Below are positions 9,315 to 21,386 of a stretch of DNA of 64,000 nt, piece by piece. Where the stretch lies: assembly GCA_024639845.1 (NCBI GenBank), contig JAHEGG010000005.1:186001-250000 (forward strand), read 5' to 3'. Each line of letters opens with the position of its first letter. Within the stretch, counting starts at the first letter, position 1. Origin of the DNA: Microbacteriaceae bacterium (lineage in GTDB: Bacteria > Actinomycetota > Actinomycetes > Actinomycetales > Microbacteriaceae). The notes beneath the pieces were generated by a model. It did not search any database and was not told where the DNA came from. It worked only from the letters and a program-made list of their open reading frames with translations. A program made the translations under genes and the position numbers.

Positions 9315-10798
9315 ACCAAAAGTTCGCGAACACGAGCGGCGTCTGCCTGACCCTTCATCGCCTTCATCACAGCACCGATGACAGCACCAGCGGCCTGCAT
9401 ACGACCTTCACGAATAGCTTCGATCACGTCGGGTTGAGCTGCCAAGGCCTCGTCGATTGCGGCTAGAAGTGCACCGTCATCCGAGACAACTTCGAGCCCC
9501 TTGGCTGCGACGATGGCAGATGGAGTGCCCTCACCAGCCAGAACGGCTGCAAGAACCTCGCGACCGATTCGGTCGTTAATCTTTCCCGACTCAACAAGCT
9601 GAGCCAACTCAGCAACATCGGCGGCCGAAACAGATAGAGCTTCAATTTCTTTGTCTTCGGTATTGGCCAGGCGTGCGATTTCACCAGTCCACCACTTGCG
9701 AGCGGCCTGAGGTTTTGCACCGGCAGCCACGGTTTCCTCGATTTGGTCGAGTAGCCCGGCGTTTACGACATCCCTGAATTCAAGGTCGGCAAAAGCCCAC
9801 TCGGCCTGAAGACGCTTGCGGCGATCGGCCGGGTTCTCAGGCAGGGTCGCGCGAATCGACTCGATGAGCTCGTGCGAAGGCTGAACCGGCACAAGGTCAG
9901 GCTCAGGAAAGTAGCGATAGTCATCAGCATCACTCTTCGGACGTCCGGCGCTGGTTGCACCTTTGTCTTCATGCCAGTGACGGGTTTCTTGGGTGATGGT
10001 TCCACCATTGGCCAGGATGTGCGCCTGACGCTGGATTTCGTAACGAACGGCGCGCTCGATCGAACGCAAAGAGTTTACGTTTTTTGTCTCGGTTCTGGTG
10101 CCCAGCTTTTCTTGCCCGTGTGGACGCAGCGAGACGTTAGCGTCACAGCGGACGTTGCCTCGCTCCATGCGAGCATCTGAAACACCAAGCGCCTTCACAA
10201 TTTCACGGATGCTTCGGACATAAGCTGCGGCCAACTCGGGTGCCTCTGCGCCTGCGCCAAGCACAGGTTTGGTGACAATCTCGACTAGGGGCACTCCGGC
10301 ACGGTTGTAGTCAACCAGCGAGTACTCGGCACCGTGAATACGGCCGGTGTTTCCGCCAATATGAGTCAGTTTTCCGGCGTCTTCTTCCATGTGAGCACGC
10401 TCGATGCCAACGGTGAATACCTTGCCGCTCGGAACCTCAACGTCGAGCGATCCCTCGAAGGCGATCGGTTCGTCATATTGCGAGGTTTGGAAGTTCTTGG
10501 CCAAGTCAGGATAGAAATAATTCTTGCGAGCAAATCGCCCAGTCGGTGCAATCGAACAGCCTAGGGCCAGACCGATAGCGATTGAGGATTCGACCGCACG
10601 CTTGTTCACCGCCGGTAGCGAGCCAGGAAGACCGATACAGATCGGGCAAACGTTGGTGTTCGGCTCGTCACCGAAGTCGTTGCGACATCCGCAGAACATC
10701 TTGGTGTTGGTGTTGAGTTCCACGTGCACTTCTAGGCCGATAACGACCTCGAACTGCTCGAGGGCTTTTTCATAGTTCATTAGTTCGGCTTTAGCCAT
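9296..10798 (-). CDS. gatB: Asp-tRNA(Asn)/Glu-tRNA(Gln) amidotransferase subunit B
   Basis: The tRNA-binding kinase subunit of GatCAB, which phosphorylates the side chain of mischarged Glu-tRNA(Gln) or Asp-tRNA(Asn) so that GatA-derived ammonia can amidate it. The cradle-domain start IGLEVHVEL and the zinc-site cysteines [13 protein letters not shown] are present, and a C-terminal YqeY-like helical tail ([15 protein letters not shown]) ends the protein. The start is placed at the ATG (M-A-K-A-E-L) two bases after the gatA stop, giving 500 residues, the family norm. Third gene of gatC-gatA-gatB. Confidence 0.96.
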   Translation of the reverse strand: MAKAELMNYEKALEQFEVVIGLEVHVELNTNTKMFCGCRNDFGDEPNTNVCPICIGLPGSLPAVNKRAVESSIAIGLALGCSIAPTGRFARKNYFYPDLAKNFQTSQYDEPIAFEGSLDVEVPSGKVFTVGIERAHMEEDAGKLTHIGGNTGRIHGAEYSLVDYNRAGVPLVEIVTKPVLGAGAEAPELAAAYVRSIREIVKALGVSDARMERGNVRCDANVSLRPHGQEKLGTRTETKNVNSLRSIERAVRYEIQRQAHILANGGTITQETRHWHEDKGATSAGRPKSDADDYRYFPEPDLVPVQPSHELIESIRATLPENPADRRKRLQAEWAFADLEFRDVVNAGLLDQIEETVAAGAKPQAARKWWTGEIARLANTEDKEIEALSVSAADVAELAQLVESGKINDRIGREVLAAVLAGEGTPSAIVAAKGLEVVSDDGALLAAIDEALAAQPDVIEAIREGRMQAAGAVIGAVMKAMKGQADAARVRELLVQRASE

Positions 10799-10800
10799 GA

Positions 10801-12306
10801 CTATGCACCAACCTTCAACTCGGGAGCAAAATCCATCATCCGCTTGCCCCAAACGCCTTCGTGCAACGCTTCGAGAGCTGCAGCGACCTCATAGAGTCGA
10901 GCGTCTTCACGCGCTGGTGCCAAAAGTTGGATGCCGCTAGGCAGGCCATCCTCGTCAGCTAGGCCATTTGGAATCGCCATGCCTGGAATGCCGGCCAGGT
11001 TGGCTGGGATGGTGGCAATGTCGTTCAGATACATCGCTAGTGGATCTTCGAGCTTTTCACCAAACTTGAACGCGGTGGTTGGAGCGGTTGGCGAAACGAG
11101 CACGTCAGCCTTTTCGAAAGCGGCAGCAAGGTCGCGCTGAATAAGCGTGCGAACCTTCTGAGCCGAACCGTAATAGGCGTCGTAGTAACCACTCGACAGC
11201 GCATAGGTGCCTAGGATGATGCGGCGCTTCACCTCCGGACCGAATCCTGCCTCGCGAGTCGCGGCCATCACACGTTCGATCGTTGGGTTGCCTTCTGGGG
11301 TTATGCGCAAACCGAAACGCACGCTGTCGAACTTGGCAAGGTTGCTCGACGCTTCGGCCGGCAAGATCAGGTAGTAGGCGGCGATGGCGTATTCGAACGA
11401 AGGGCAGTCGACTTCAACAATTTCAGCGCCAGCTTTGGCCAGCAGTGCCAGGCTTTCGTCGAAACGAGCCTGAACTCCAGGCTGGAATCCGGCACCGGTT
11501 AGTTGCTTAATGACACCGATTCGCTTGCCCGCAACCGACGCGCGTCGAGCGGCATCTGCCATGGAACCTAGCGATTCAGGAAGCGACGTGCTGTCGTGCG
11601 GATCGTGACCAGCGATCACGTCTTGAAGCAATGCTGCATCGAGCACACTTCGGCTCACCGGCCCGATCTGGTCAAGCGACGATGCCAGCGCAATCAGACC
11701 GTAGCGCGAAACGGCACCGTAGGTTGGCTTGTGACCGACTGTTCCGGTGACTGCGGCTGGGAATCGAATCGATCCACCGGTATCGCTTCCGATAGCCAAC
11801 GGAGCGGTGAAAGCCGCGACAGCCGATGATGAGCCACCACCGGAGCCACCAGGAATTCGCTCGATGTCCCAAGGGTTTTTGCTCGGACCGTAGGCCGAAA
11901 ATTCGGTGGACGAACCCATAGCGAACTCGTCGAGGTTGGTTTTGCCTAGGATGGGCATGCCCTGTTCACGCAGACGTCTGACGACCGTCGCGTCATACTG
12001 CGGAACCCAACCTTCGAGAATCTTCGAACCCGCAGTGGTTGGGGCATCGGTGGTGGTGAGGTTGTCTTTGACTGCGATCGGCAGACCTGCAAGCGGCGAG
12101 AGACTCTCACCGGCAGCACGTCGGCGGTCGATGTCGGCAGCTACCGAAAGTGCGGCTTCGTCGGTTACGTGGAGGTATGAGTGGATGGTCGGGTTGACTT
12201 CGGTGATGCGGTCAAGGTGAGCCTTGGTGACTTCAACCGAGCTGACCTGCTTGCTGCCTAGCAGTTCGACTAGTTCGGCTGCGCTTTTTCTGATTAGTTC
12301 GTTCAT
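10801..12306 (-). CDS. gatA: Asp-tRNA(Asn)/Glu-tRNA(Gln) amidotransferase subunit A
   Basis: Amidase-signature glutaminase of the GatCAB complex, 501 residues, which makes the ammonia passed to GatB. The Ser-cis-Ser-Lys triad is visible: Lys in AVKDNL near residue 79, the cis-Ser in [10 protein letters not shown] near 155 and the nucleophile Ser in [12 protein letters not shown] near 175. The ATG at 12306 follows the gatC stop by three bases, which implies coupled translation. Confidence 0.96.
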   Translation of the reverse strand: MNELIRKSAAELVELLGSKQVSSVEVTKAHLDRITEVNPTIHSYLHVTDEAALSVAADIDRRRAAGESLSPLAGLPIAVKDNLTTTDAPTTAGSKILEGWVPQYDATVVRRLREQGMPILGKTNLDEFAMGSSTEFSAYGPSKNPWDIERIPGGSGGGSSSAVAAFTAPLAIGSDTGGSIRFPAAVTGTVGHKPTYGAVSRYGLIALASSLDQIGPVSRSVLDAALLQDVIAGHDPHDSTSLPESLGSMADAARRASVAGKRIGVIKQLTGAGFQPGVQARFDESLALLAKAGAEIVEVDCPSFEYAIAAYYLILPAEASSNLAKFDSVRFGLRITPEGNPTIERVMAATREAGFGPEVKRRIILGTYALSSGYYDAYYGSAQKVRTLIQRDLAAAFEKADVLVSPTAPTTAFKFGEKLEDPLAMYLNDIATIPANLAGIPGMAIPNGLADEDGLPSGIQLLAPAREDARLYEVAAALEALHEGVWGKRMMDFAPELKVGA

Positions 12307-12309
12307 GGT

Positions 12310-12606
12310 CTACTCTTCGTCCAAAATCGCGGCGACTCGGAATCGACCCTGGTCTGAATCGGCAGCACCCGAAAGGGCTTCAGTCTGAGTTAGTGAGGGT
12401 TCTACGACGTCTTCACGAAATACGTTCGCCATCGGAATGGGGTGGCTGGTTGCGGGCACATCGCCCTCGACAGCCTTGTTGATGGTTGCGACTGCGTCGA
12501 CGATCACGGCTAGCTGCTCGGTGAGGCGGTCAACTTCGGCGTCGGTCACTTGGATGCGGGCCAAACTGGCCAGGTGACGCACTAGGTCTGGAGTTAGTTC
12601 TGACAT
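12310..12606 (-). CDS. gatC: Asp-tRNA(Asn)/Glu-tRNA(Gln) amidotransferase subunit C
   Basis: 98-residue linker subunit that wraps around the GatA-GatB interface and stabilises it. It has the family N-terminal helix pattern (VRHLASLARIQVTDAE) and the TSHPIPMANVFREDVV segment typical of GatC. First gene of the gatCAB operon. A GGAAAG ribosome binding site lies about 8 bases upstream of the ATG. Confidence 0.94.
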   Translation of the reverse strand: MSELTPDLVRHLASLARIQVTDAEVDRLTEQLAVIVDAVATINKAVEGDVPATSHPIPMANVFREDVVEPSLTQTEALSGAADSDQGRFRVAAILDEE

Positions 12607-12683
12607 TAAAGTCTTTCCGCTTTGCGGTTCATGGATTTAGGTCAAGTCTACCGAACCAAGTTGTAGGCCGGCATGCGGTTGCT

Positions 12684-14813
<2,130 letters not shown>

Positions 14814-14816
14814 GTT

Positions 14817-15956
14817 TCAGCCTGAGACGTCATGAGGGATTTTGTCCACAGAGTCAGCCGCAACATCCGCGCTTAGCGTGCGATCGATCGTGGTTTGCCC
14901 AAGAACTCGAGTGCCGACATACAAGACTGCGGTTTGACCGGGTGCAACACCAACGAGGGGTTCGCGCAAACGAATCACTAGTTCACCATCGACAACCGCT
15001 GCAACGCAATCCACCGACTCACCATGGGCGCGAACCTGAACCTGTGCGTCGAACCATACTTCAGGATTAGTCGGTGCAGTTCCGCACCACGTAAAACGCG
15101 AGCCAGCAAGCTCGGCGATAGCCAGCGCATCCTGTGGACCAACAACGACGGTGTTGGTTTTTGGCCGAATCTCGAGCACATAACGCGGCTTGCCATCCGC
15201 CGCTGGGCGACCAATGTTCAAACCCTTGCGCTGGCCAACTGTGAAACCGTGTGCACCTTCGTGAGTGCCGAGTTGATTGCCATCGCGGTCGACGATCTGA
15301 CCTTCGGCTCGACCAACCTTTTCGGCCAGCCAGTCCTGGGTGTCACCCTCTGGAATGAAACAAATGTCATAAGAGTCTGGCTTTTGGGCTACCGCTAAAC
15401 CTCTCCGTTCAGCTTCGGCTCGAACATCCGCCTTGGATGCTGCCGCACCGAGCGGGAACATCGAATGAGCCAGTTGTTCGGAAGTCAGAACGCCTAGAAC
15501 GTAGGACTGATCCTTGGCCATTGCCGGGCTTCTGTGAAGTTCGAGTGCACCATCAGCTCCAGTCACCAAGGATGCGTAGTGACCGGTGCAAACGGCGTCG
15601 AAACCTAGCGCTAGAGCCTTTTCGAGAAGCGCAGCGAACTTGATTCGCTCGTTGCAACGCATGCAGGGGTTTGGGGTTCGACCGGCCTGATATTCGGCGA
15701 TAAAGTCATCGACTACATCTTGCTTGAATCGTTCCGAGAAATCCCAGACGTAGTAAGGAATGCCGAGAACGTTGGCGGCTCGCTGCGCATCCATTGAATC
15801 TTCGATCGTGCAACAACCGCGCGAGCCGGTGCGAAGAGTGCCTGGCATTCTCGAAAGAGCGAGGTGCACGCCAACCACCTCGTGTCCGGCCTCGACGGCG
15901 CGAGCGGCAGCTACAGCGCTATCGACGCCACCTGACATTGCCGCAAGAACCTTCAC
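14817..15956 (-). CDS. mnmA: tRNA-specific 2-thiouridylase
   Basis: Installs the 2-thio group on U34 of tRNA for Lys, Glu and Gln, using sulfur handed on from a cysteine desulfurase. The PP-loop [12 protein letters not shown] sits at residues 6-17. The catalytic cysteine pair is in NPCMRCN (near 100) and in SYDICFIP (near 200). 379 residues, full length. The upstream neighbour, a cysteine desulfurase ending 9 bases before the GTG, fits as the sulfur donor. Confidence 0.95.
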   Translation of the reverse strand: MKVLAAMSGGVDSAVAAARAVEAGHEVVGVHLALSRMPGTLRTGSRGCCTIEDSMDAQRAANVLGIPYYVWDFSERFKQDVVDDFIAEYQAGRTPNPCMRCNERIKFAALLEKALALGFDAVCTGHYASLVTGADGALELHRSPAMAKDQSYVLGVLTSEQLAHSMFPLGAAASKADVRAEAERRGLAVAQKPDSYDICFIPEGDTQDWLAEKVGRAEGQIVDRDGNQLGTHEGAHGFTVGQRKGLNIGRPAADGKPRYVLEIRPKTNTVVVGPQDALAIAELAGSRFTWCGTAPTNPEVWFDAQVQVRAHGESVDCVAAVVDGELVIRLREPLVGVAPGQTAVLYVGTRVLGQTTIDRTLSADVAADSVDKIPHDVSG

Positions 15957-15962
15957 CCTTCA

Positions 15963-15968
15963 AGTCTA
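15963..15968 (-). promoter_or_regulatory. -10 element of a leaderless promoter for mnmA
   Basis: TAGACT on the minus strand ends exactly 6 bases before the mnmA GTG. It overlaps the stop codon of the desulfurase gene. Confidence 0.4.
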
Positions 15969-17138
15969 CGAAGTGGTGTAGCCGGCGCGGCGCGCTCCCT
16001 CGTGTGCGGCTGGAAGTGCGGCAAGAAAAGCATCGACATCTGACTCGGTCGAGTCGATGCCGAGGGTCACTCGAATGCATCCCGAGGCCTCTGCTTCGTC
16101 TCGACCCATCGCCAGCAAAACATGCGATGCGGCAGTCACGCCCGCTTGGCACGCCGAGCCGTTCGAAACACAGATTCCGGCTCGGTCGAGCAAGAACAGT
16201 AGCGAATCACCGGAACAACCGGGAAATGTGAAATGTGCGTTATCGGGCAAACCCGGAGCGTCTCCCCTGCTGAACCGCGCATCGGAAACCAGCTCGAGAA
16301 CGCCGGCCACCAAGCGATCTCGCAGCGGTGTGAGGGTTGAAGCATGACGCTCGAGACGAGCGACGGCGAGAATGACCGCGTGCGCGAAGGCCTTAGCTCC
16401 GGCCGCATTCATTGTTCCCGAGCGCATAGCCCGTTCTTGACCACCACCGTGAACCAAGCTTGTGAGCTTTGCTTGACGCGAGACCACGAGAGCGCCAACT
16501 CCAACCGGGCCCCCAACCTTGTGTGCCGTGATCGACATGGCTGACAGACCCGATTCTGAAAATTTCACTGGGATGTGCCCGAGCGCTGCGACAGCATCCG
16601 AGTGCACTGGAATGCCATGTCTTTCGGCGAGCGCAGTGAAATCACTGATTGGCGTCACTACGCCTGTCTCGTTGTTTGCCCACATAAGGCTGATCAATGC
16701 AACTCTGGGAGCGTTCTCAACCAAGAAGGTTTCAAGCCAAGCAAAGTCGACCACACCGCGAGCGTCCACAGGAATCCAAATTGCTTGGGCCCCTTGTTCG
16801 CGTTCAAGCCACTCGATCGGGTCAATCACAGCGTGGTGTTCGGTGTAGGCACTCACGATAAGGTTTCGCGAAGCATCCTCGTTGCGCCGCTGCCAATACA
16901 GGCCCTTGATGGCGAGGTTGTCACTCTCGGTGCCTCCCGAGGTGAAAATCACCTCGTTGCGGTTGCAGCCAATCGCTTTTGCAATCTCTTCTCTTGCCTC
17001 TTCGAGCGCACGACGAACGTTCTGGCCGGCCACGTGCACAGAGGAGGGGTTTCCCACCAGAGTGAGATAGCGGGTATAGGTGTCAAGCACTTCTGGCCGT
17101 ATCGGCGAAGTGGCCGCGTGGTCTAGGTAGACAACCAT
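15966..17138 (-). CDS. Cysteine desulfurase, IscS/NifS family
   Basis: PLP enzyme that takes sulfur from cysteine as an enzyme persulfide, for Fe-S assembly and tRNA thiolation. It has the N-terminal YLDHAATSP motif, the PLP-binding region SGGTESDN near 65, the PLP Lys in ITAHKVGGP near 205 and the active-site Cys in SNGSACQAG near 330. The ATG at 17138 (M-V-V-Y-L-D) is chosen because the family begins just before this motif and a -10 hexamer lies 7 bases upstream; an ATG six codons earlier is less likely. Placement before mnmA suggests a tRNA-sulfur role. Whether it is also the main Fe-S desulfurase cannot be told. Confidence 0.93.
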   Translation of the reverse strand: MVVYLDHAATSPIRPEVLDTYTRYLTLVGNPSSVHVAGQNVRRALEEAREEIAKAIGCNRNEVIFTSGGTESDNLAIKGLYWQRRNEDASRNLIVSAYTEHHAVIDPIEWLEREQGAQAIWIPVDARGVVDFAWLETFLVENAPRVALISLMWANNETGVVTPISDFTALAERHGIPVHSDAVAALGHIPVKFSESGLSAMSITAHKVGGPVGVGALVVSRQAKLTSLVHGGGQERAMRSGTMNAAGAKAFAHAVILAVARLERHASTLTPLRDRLVAGVLELVSDARFSRGDAPGLPDNAHFTFPGCSGDSLLFLLDRAGICVSNGSACQAGVTAASHVLLAMGRDEAEASGCIRVTLGIDSTESDVDAFLAALPAAHEGARRAGYTTS

Positions 17139-17145
17139 GGTTTTT

Positions 17146-17151
17146 AGCCTA
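17146..17151 (-). promoter_or_regulatory. -10 element of a leaderless promoter for the cysteine desulfurase
   Basis: TAGGCT on the minus strand, 7 bases before the ATG at 17138, with no ribosome binding site between. Confidence 0.45.
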
Positions 17152-17231
17152 GCCATTCAAATGAAACGTATTGGCAACATTCGCATAGGTAAACTTTTCA
17201 GGTTGCCCGCCCAAGTTAGTTCAGGACTTTC

Positions 17232-19280
17232 ATGACCCAGACTCAACCCATCTCGCTGCCGCTGGGCGTGAGTTTGGATGGCGATCGAGGCATAATCCGC
17301 GTCTACTCGGCCAACGCGGAGTCGGTCGAGTTTTTAGTTCTCGACCCAAGCGACTCGAGCAAGGTTGAACAACGCATCACGCTAAAGCCGGTTGGCGAGG
17401 ATATTTGGCAAGCCTCGAGCCCAGCTATTCACGAAGGCGTGCATTACGCGCTTCGAGCTAGTGGCCCAGATGGACCTCGACACGGGTTCAACAACACCAT
17501 CAACTTGATTGACCCATACTCGCTGGGCGTCGTGCGAGAGTCCGCTCGAGAATTCCACAACGTGGTGATCAGTCGAGCCTTTGACTGGCAAGGCGTTCAG
17601 AAGCCAAAGACTTCATTGAAAGATACCGTCATCTATGAGGCTCACGCCCGAGGGCTAACTCGAGGCAATCTTTCGCTGCATGACGACATTCGAGGCACAT
17701 ACGCAGCGCTTGCGCATCCGTCGACAATCGCTCACCTCAAAGAGATCGGAATCACCGCCGTAGAGCTGTTGCCGGTGCAGATGTTCATTTCTGAACCCCG
17801 CCTGATGAACATGGGTTTGATCAACTATTGGGGTTACAACACGATCAACTTTTTCACCCCTCATCACCGTTATGCCTCGACGGGAGCGATCGAAGCCGGA
17901 CCGCAGGCTATTGTCGACGAGTTCAAGACCGCCGTGCGTGAACTGCACCGAGCCGGCATCGAAGTAATCCTTGACGTTGTCTACAATCACACCGCCGAGG
18001 GCGGCGCACGTGGGCTGACCTACTCATTCCGCGGCCTCGACAACTCGTCGTATTACCGACAGGACGATCAGGGCAACTATCACGACACCACCGGCTGCGG
18101 AAACTCCTTGGATTTCAGCAACCCGCGCGTAGTTGACCTGGTCATGGACTCACTGCGCTACTGGACCGAAGAAATGCAGATAGATGGATTCAGGTTTGAC
18201 CTTGCAACCACACTTGCCAGGGATGCAGGAAATCAATTCGACCCTAACCACCAGATGCTGCGCCGAATGGTTGAAGATCCCGTCCTGGCCGATTCAAAAC
18301 TCATCGTCGAACCCTGGGATGTTGGACTCGGCGGCTGGCAAACTGGCGGGTTCCCCGACCGATTCAGCGAATGGAACGATCGTTATCGAGACTCGGTTCG
18401 CCGTTTTTGGCTCACCGACATAGCTACTGCACGCAACTCCGGTCGCTTTGACAATGGCGTAGCCGAACTCGCAACCCGGTTAGCTGGCTCGCGCGACATA
18501 GTTGATGGACCATCCGGGCCACTCGGTTCGATCAACTTCATCACCGCCCACGACGGATTCTGCCTGCACGACCTGGTGACATACAACGTCAAGCACAACC
18601 AGATGAACGGCGAAGGCAACCGCGACGGAAACAACAACAACTACTCGTTCAACCACGGCGCAGAGGGGGAGGTTTCCGATCTAACTATCAACTCGCAGCG
18701 TCGCAGGGCTCAGCGCAACATGCTTGCAACACTGATGCTTTCGGCGGGTATCCCGATGGTTACTGCCGGGGATGAACTCAGCAAGACTCAACTGGGAAAC
18801 AACAATGCCTACTGCCAAGACAGCACGCTCTCTTGGGTTAACTGGGATCTGCGCCCGCATCAGGAGGAGCTGAAAACAACGTTCGCCTACCTTGCCAAAT
18901 TGAGGCACGAGAACGGCTCTCTAAGACAGCCAAACTTCGGCAACTTCGATGAAGCTGGTGTTGGTAGCGACATGGTGAAGTGGTTCTCGGAGTCTGGGCA
19001 GATTCTGACCGAAGACCAGTGGAACGACCAAAACCAGCGCACGATCATGAGGCTGGTTGCTCACATCAACACCGATGGCTCACTAAACACAACTCTGCTG
19101 GTTATTCATGGGGCAGAAACCGAGATCGAGATAACGCTCCCAGACTCCAACCACGATTGGCAGTTATTGTGGGACAGCTCGACTGAATCTGCGACGACAT
19201 TGACATCCAAGGTCGAACGCGCATCAAAGCTAAACATGGGTGCAACCTCGATGTTGTTACTTCGTGCCGACTTAGTTTAA
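17232..19280 (+). CDS. glgX: Glycogen debranching enzyme (isoamylase type)
   Basis: GH13 enzyme that hydrolyses alpha-1,6 branch points of glycogen or limit dextrin. 682 residues: N-terminal CBM48/early-set domain, then the catalytic barrel with DVVYNHTAEG (about 247-256), the nucleophile Asp in FRFDLATTL (near 324), the general acid Glu in VEPWDVGLGG (near 360, a hallmark of GlgX/TreX), and the transition-state Asp in TAHDGF (near 440). First of three clustered alpha-glucan genes on this strand. The ATG has an AGGA ribosome binding site about 5 bases upstream. Confidence 0.93.
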   Translation: MTQTQPISLPLGVSLDGDRGIIRVYSANAESVEFLVLDPSDSSKVEQRITLKPVGEDIWQASSPAIHEGVHYALRASGPDGPRHGFNNTINLIDPYSLGVVRESAREFHNVVISRAFDWQGVQKPKTSLKDTVIYEAHARGLTRGNLSLHDDIRGTYAALAHPSTIAHLKEIGITAVELLPVQMFISEPRLMNMGLINYWGYNTINFFTPHHRYASTGAIEAGPQAIVDEFKTAVRELHRAGIEVILDVVYNHTAEGGARGLTYSFRGLDNSSYYRQDDQGNYHDTTGCGNSLDFSNPRVVDLVMDSLRYWTEEMQIDGFRFDLATTLARDAGNQFDPNHQMLRRMVEDPVLADSKLIVEPWDVGLGGWQTGGFPDRFSEWNDRYRDSVRRFWLTDIATARNSGRFDNGVAELATRLAGSRDIVDGPSGPLGSINFITAHDGFCLHDLVTYNVKHNQMNGEGNRDGNNNNYSFNHGAEGEVSDLTINSQRRRAQRNMLATLMLSAGIPMVTAGDELSKTQLGNNNAYCQDSTLSWVNWDLRPHQEELKTTFAYLAKLRHENGSLRQPNFGNFDEAGVGSDMVKWFSESGQILTEDQWNDQNQRTIMRLVAHINTDGSLNTTLLVIHGAETEIEITLPDSNHDWQLLWDSSTESATTLTSKVERASKLNMGATSMLLLRADLV

Positions 19281-19350
19281 GAAGCACTCCCGAATCGATA
19301 TTCGCTTTCGGTTCAACCGAGGCACCCGCTCGTTCCAAGCCGAAAACCGC

Positions 19351-19356
19351 TAAGTT
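19351..19356 (+). promoter_or_regulatory. -10 element of a leaderless promoter for glgE
   Basis: TAAGTT ends 6 bases before the glgE ATG. The 82-base gap after glgX also holds two short hairpins but no T-run, so glgE may have its own promoter. Confidence 0.45.
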
Positions 19357-19362
19357 TGGACT

Positions 19363-21384
19363 ATGTCTAGCGTTATCTCTCACCGTCATGAAAACCCAGT
19401 CGGGCGCTTTCCGATTCTCGACGTGCAGCCAACCGTGGATTCCGGTCGCTGGGAGGCAAAGGCCTACTGTGGCGAACTTATCCCGTTCTCTGCAATCGTT
19501 TTCAGAGAAGGGCACGACGCACTCGGTGTCGAGCTTTTATTGACCTCACCAACTGGAAAAAACTCGGTTCACCGGATGCACGCTGGCGCACCTGGTAGTG
19601 ACCGCTGGCACACGGCCGTGATGCTAGCCGAGACTGGACGTTGGAACTTTCAAATTCGCGCTTTTGCCGATGACTACGAGACCTGGCATCACAACACAAA
19701 GGTCAAGCTTGAGGCAAAACAAGATGAAGATTTGATGATGCTCGAAGGCGTGGCACTCTTCACGCGTGCCGCTTCTGAGAAAGACCGAAGCAAGGCAAAC
19801 GCGGCTCATCTCTCGAGCGCTGCAGAGACCCTCGCTGACAAGAGCCACTCCCCTCACGCACGTTTCAAAGCTGTTCAGAACACTAGTTTGCTCAAGGCAA
19901 TCAACTCGCACCCGATTAGAAGCTTGGTCACACTGAGTGAAGAGTTCGTTATCAACTGCGAACGAACACTTGCCGGCGCTGCGGCTTGGTATGAATTCTT
20001 TCCGCGCAGCGAAGGCGCGAAATACAACTCAAAGACCAAAACCTGGATTTCTGGAAACTTCAAGACTGCAGCCAAAAGGCTCGAAGCTGTTGCGGCAATG
20101 GGTTTCGATGTGCTCTACATGCCACCGATTCACCCAATCGGAAAGTCTTTTCGAAAGGGCCCAAACAACACACTGAATGCAGCCGAACACGATCCCGGTT
20201 CGCCTTGGGCAATCGGCGGTGCGGCTGGCGGACACGACGCCATCCACCCAGATCTGGGAACTGAGAAGGATTTCAAGAACTTCATCAAAGAGGCAAACGG
20301 ACTTGGGCTCGAGATAGCGATGGACCTCGCCGTTCAGGCGAGCCCCGATCATCCTTGGGTAAAAGAACACCCGGAGTGGTTTACTACGCGTGCGGACGGA
20401 TCGATTGCATACGCCGAGAATCCGCCGAAGAAGTATCAGGACATTTATCCGGTCAATTTCGATAACGACCCTTCGGGCATTTATCAAGAGATCTTGCGGG
20501 TCGTGAAACACTGGATTTCTTTTGGCGTGAAGATTTTCCGCGTCGATAATCCACACACCAAAACCGTAGGTTTCTGGGAGTGGCTGATCAGCGAAGTAAA
20601 CGCTGAATTCCCCGAAGTCATTTTCTTGGCCGAGGCGTTCACTCGCCCAGCGATGATGCGCACTCTGGGCAAAGTCGGGTTCCAGCAGTCCTATACCTAT
20701 TTCACCTGGCGAAACACCCCCGGTGAGCTACGTGACTACCTGAACGAGCTCGCTCACGATAGCGCGGCATATTTCCGGCCTAACTTTTGGGTGAGCACAC
20801 CAGACATTTTGACCCCGTATTTGCAATTCGGCGGAAAGTCTGGACACAAAATACGTGCAGTTCTTGCAGCCCTGACCACTCCGTTGTGGGGCATGTATGC
20901 GGGCTACGAACTCATCGAGTGTGTAGCTCGGCCAGGCGCAGAAGAGCACATCGACTCTGAAAAATACGAATTCAAAGCAAGAAACTGGGGCTCAGAAGAG
21001 ACGCAAGAGCGGTCGATTGCACCCTATATCGCGAAACTCAACCAGATTCGACGTGATCATCCCGCGATTTTGCAGTTGCGCAACATCGAGTTCCACCACT
21101 CGGATGACGGTGCCTTCTTGGTTTTCTCAAAACACCTGGCTGGTGAGCACACCGAATCCGGCAAAGCCGACACGGTCATCGTTGTGGTAAACACCGATCC
21201 TCATGCCGTTCGCGAAACAACTGTGAGACTTGATCTTGCCAAGTTGGGTCTTGCTGAAGGCACAACGTTCGAGGTTCACGATCTGATGACCGACACCAAA
21301 TTCAACTGGTCGGCAAATAACTATGTCCGCCTAGATTCATTTGTCGAGCCAGCCCACGTTCTGCACGTTATCCGAAAGAAGTAG
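19363..21384 (+). CDS. glgE: Alpha-1,4-glucan:maltose-1-phosphate maltosyltransferase
   Basis: Extends linear alpha-1,4-glucan by transferring maltosyl units from maltose-1-phosphate. It is a GH13_3 protein of 673 residues with an N-terminal beta-sandwich domain (SGRWEAKAYCGE region), the hallmark WYEFFPRSEG near 209, MPPIHPIGK near 250, the nucleophile Asp in FRVDNPHTK (near 394) and the acid Glu in LAEAFTRP (near 423). glgB begins three bases after its stop, so the two products, which together build branched glucan, are co-made. The enzymes that would supply maltose-1-phosphate (TreS-Mak or GlgM) are not in the window. Confidence 0.94.
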   Translation: MSSVISHRHENPVGRFPILDVQPTVDSGRWEAKAYCGELIPFSAIVFREGHDALGVELLLTSPTGKNSVHRMHAGAPGSDRWHTAVMLAETGRWNFQIRAFADDYETWHHNTKVKLEAKQDEDLMMLEGVALFTRAASEKDRSKANAAHLSSAAETLADKSHSPHARFKAVQNTSLLKAINSHPIRSLVTLSEEFVINCERTLAGAAAWYEFFPRSEGAKYNSKTKTWISGNFKTAAKRLEAVAAMGFDVLYMPPIHPIGKSFRKGPNNTLNAAEHDPGSPWAIGGAAGGHDAIHPDLGTEKDFKNFIKEANGLGLEIAMDLAVQASPDHPWVKEHPEWFTTRADGSIAYAENPPKKYQDIYPVNFDNDPSGIYQEILRVVKHWISFGVKIFRVDNPHTKTVGFWEWLISEVNAEFPEVIFLAEAFTRPAMMRTLGKVGFQQSYTYFTWRNTPGELRDYLNELAHDSAAYFRPNFWVSTPDILTPYLQFGGKSGHKIRAVLAALTTPLWGMYAGYELIECVARPGAEEHIDSEKYEFKARNWGSEETQERSIAPYIAKLNQIRRDHPAILQLRNIEFHHSDDGAFLVFSKHLAGEHTESGKADTVIVVVNTDPHAVRETTVRLDLAKLGLAEGTTFEVHDLMTDTKFNWSANNYVRLDSFVEPAHVLHVIRKK

Positions 21385-21386
21385 CC

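Noticed and set aside
19281-19362. Terminator between glgX and glgE
   Set aside because: The gap has two short hairpins but neither is followed by a T-run.
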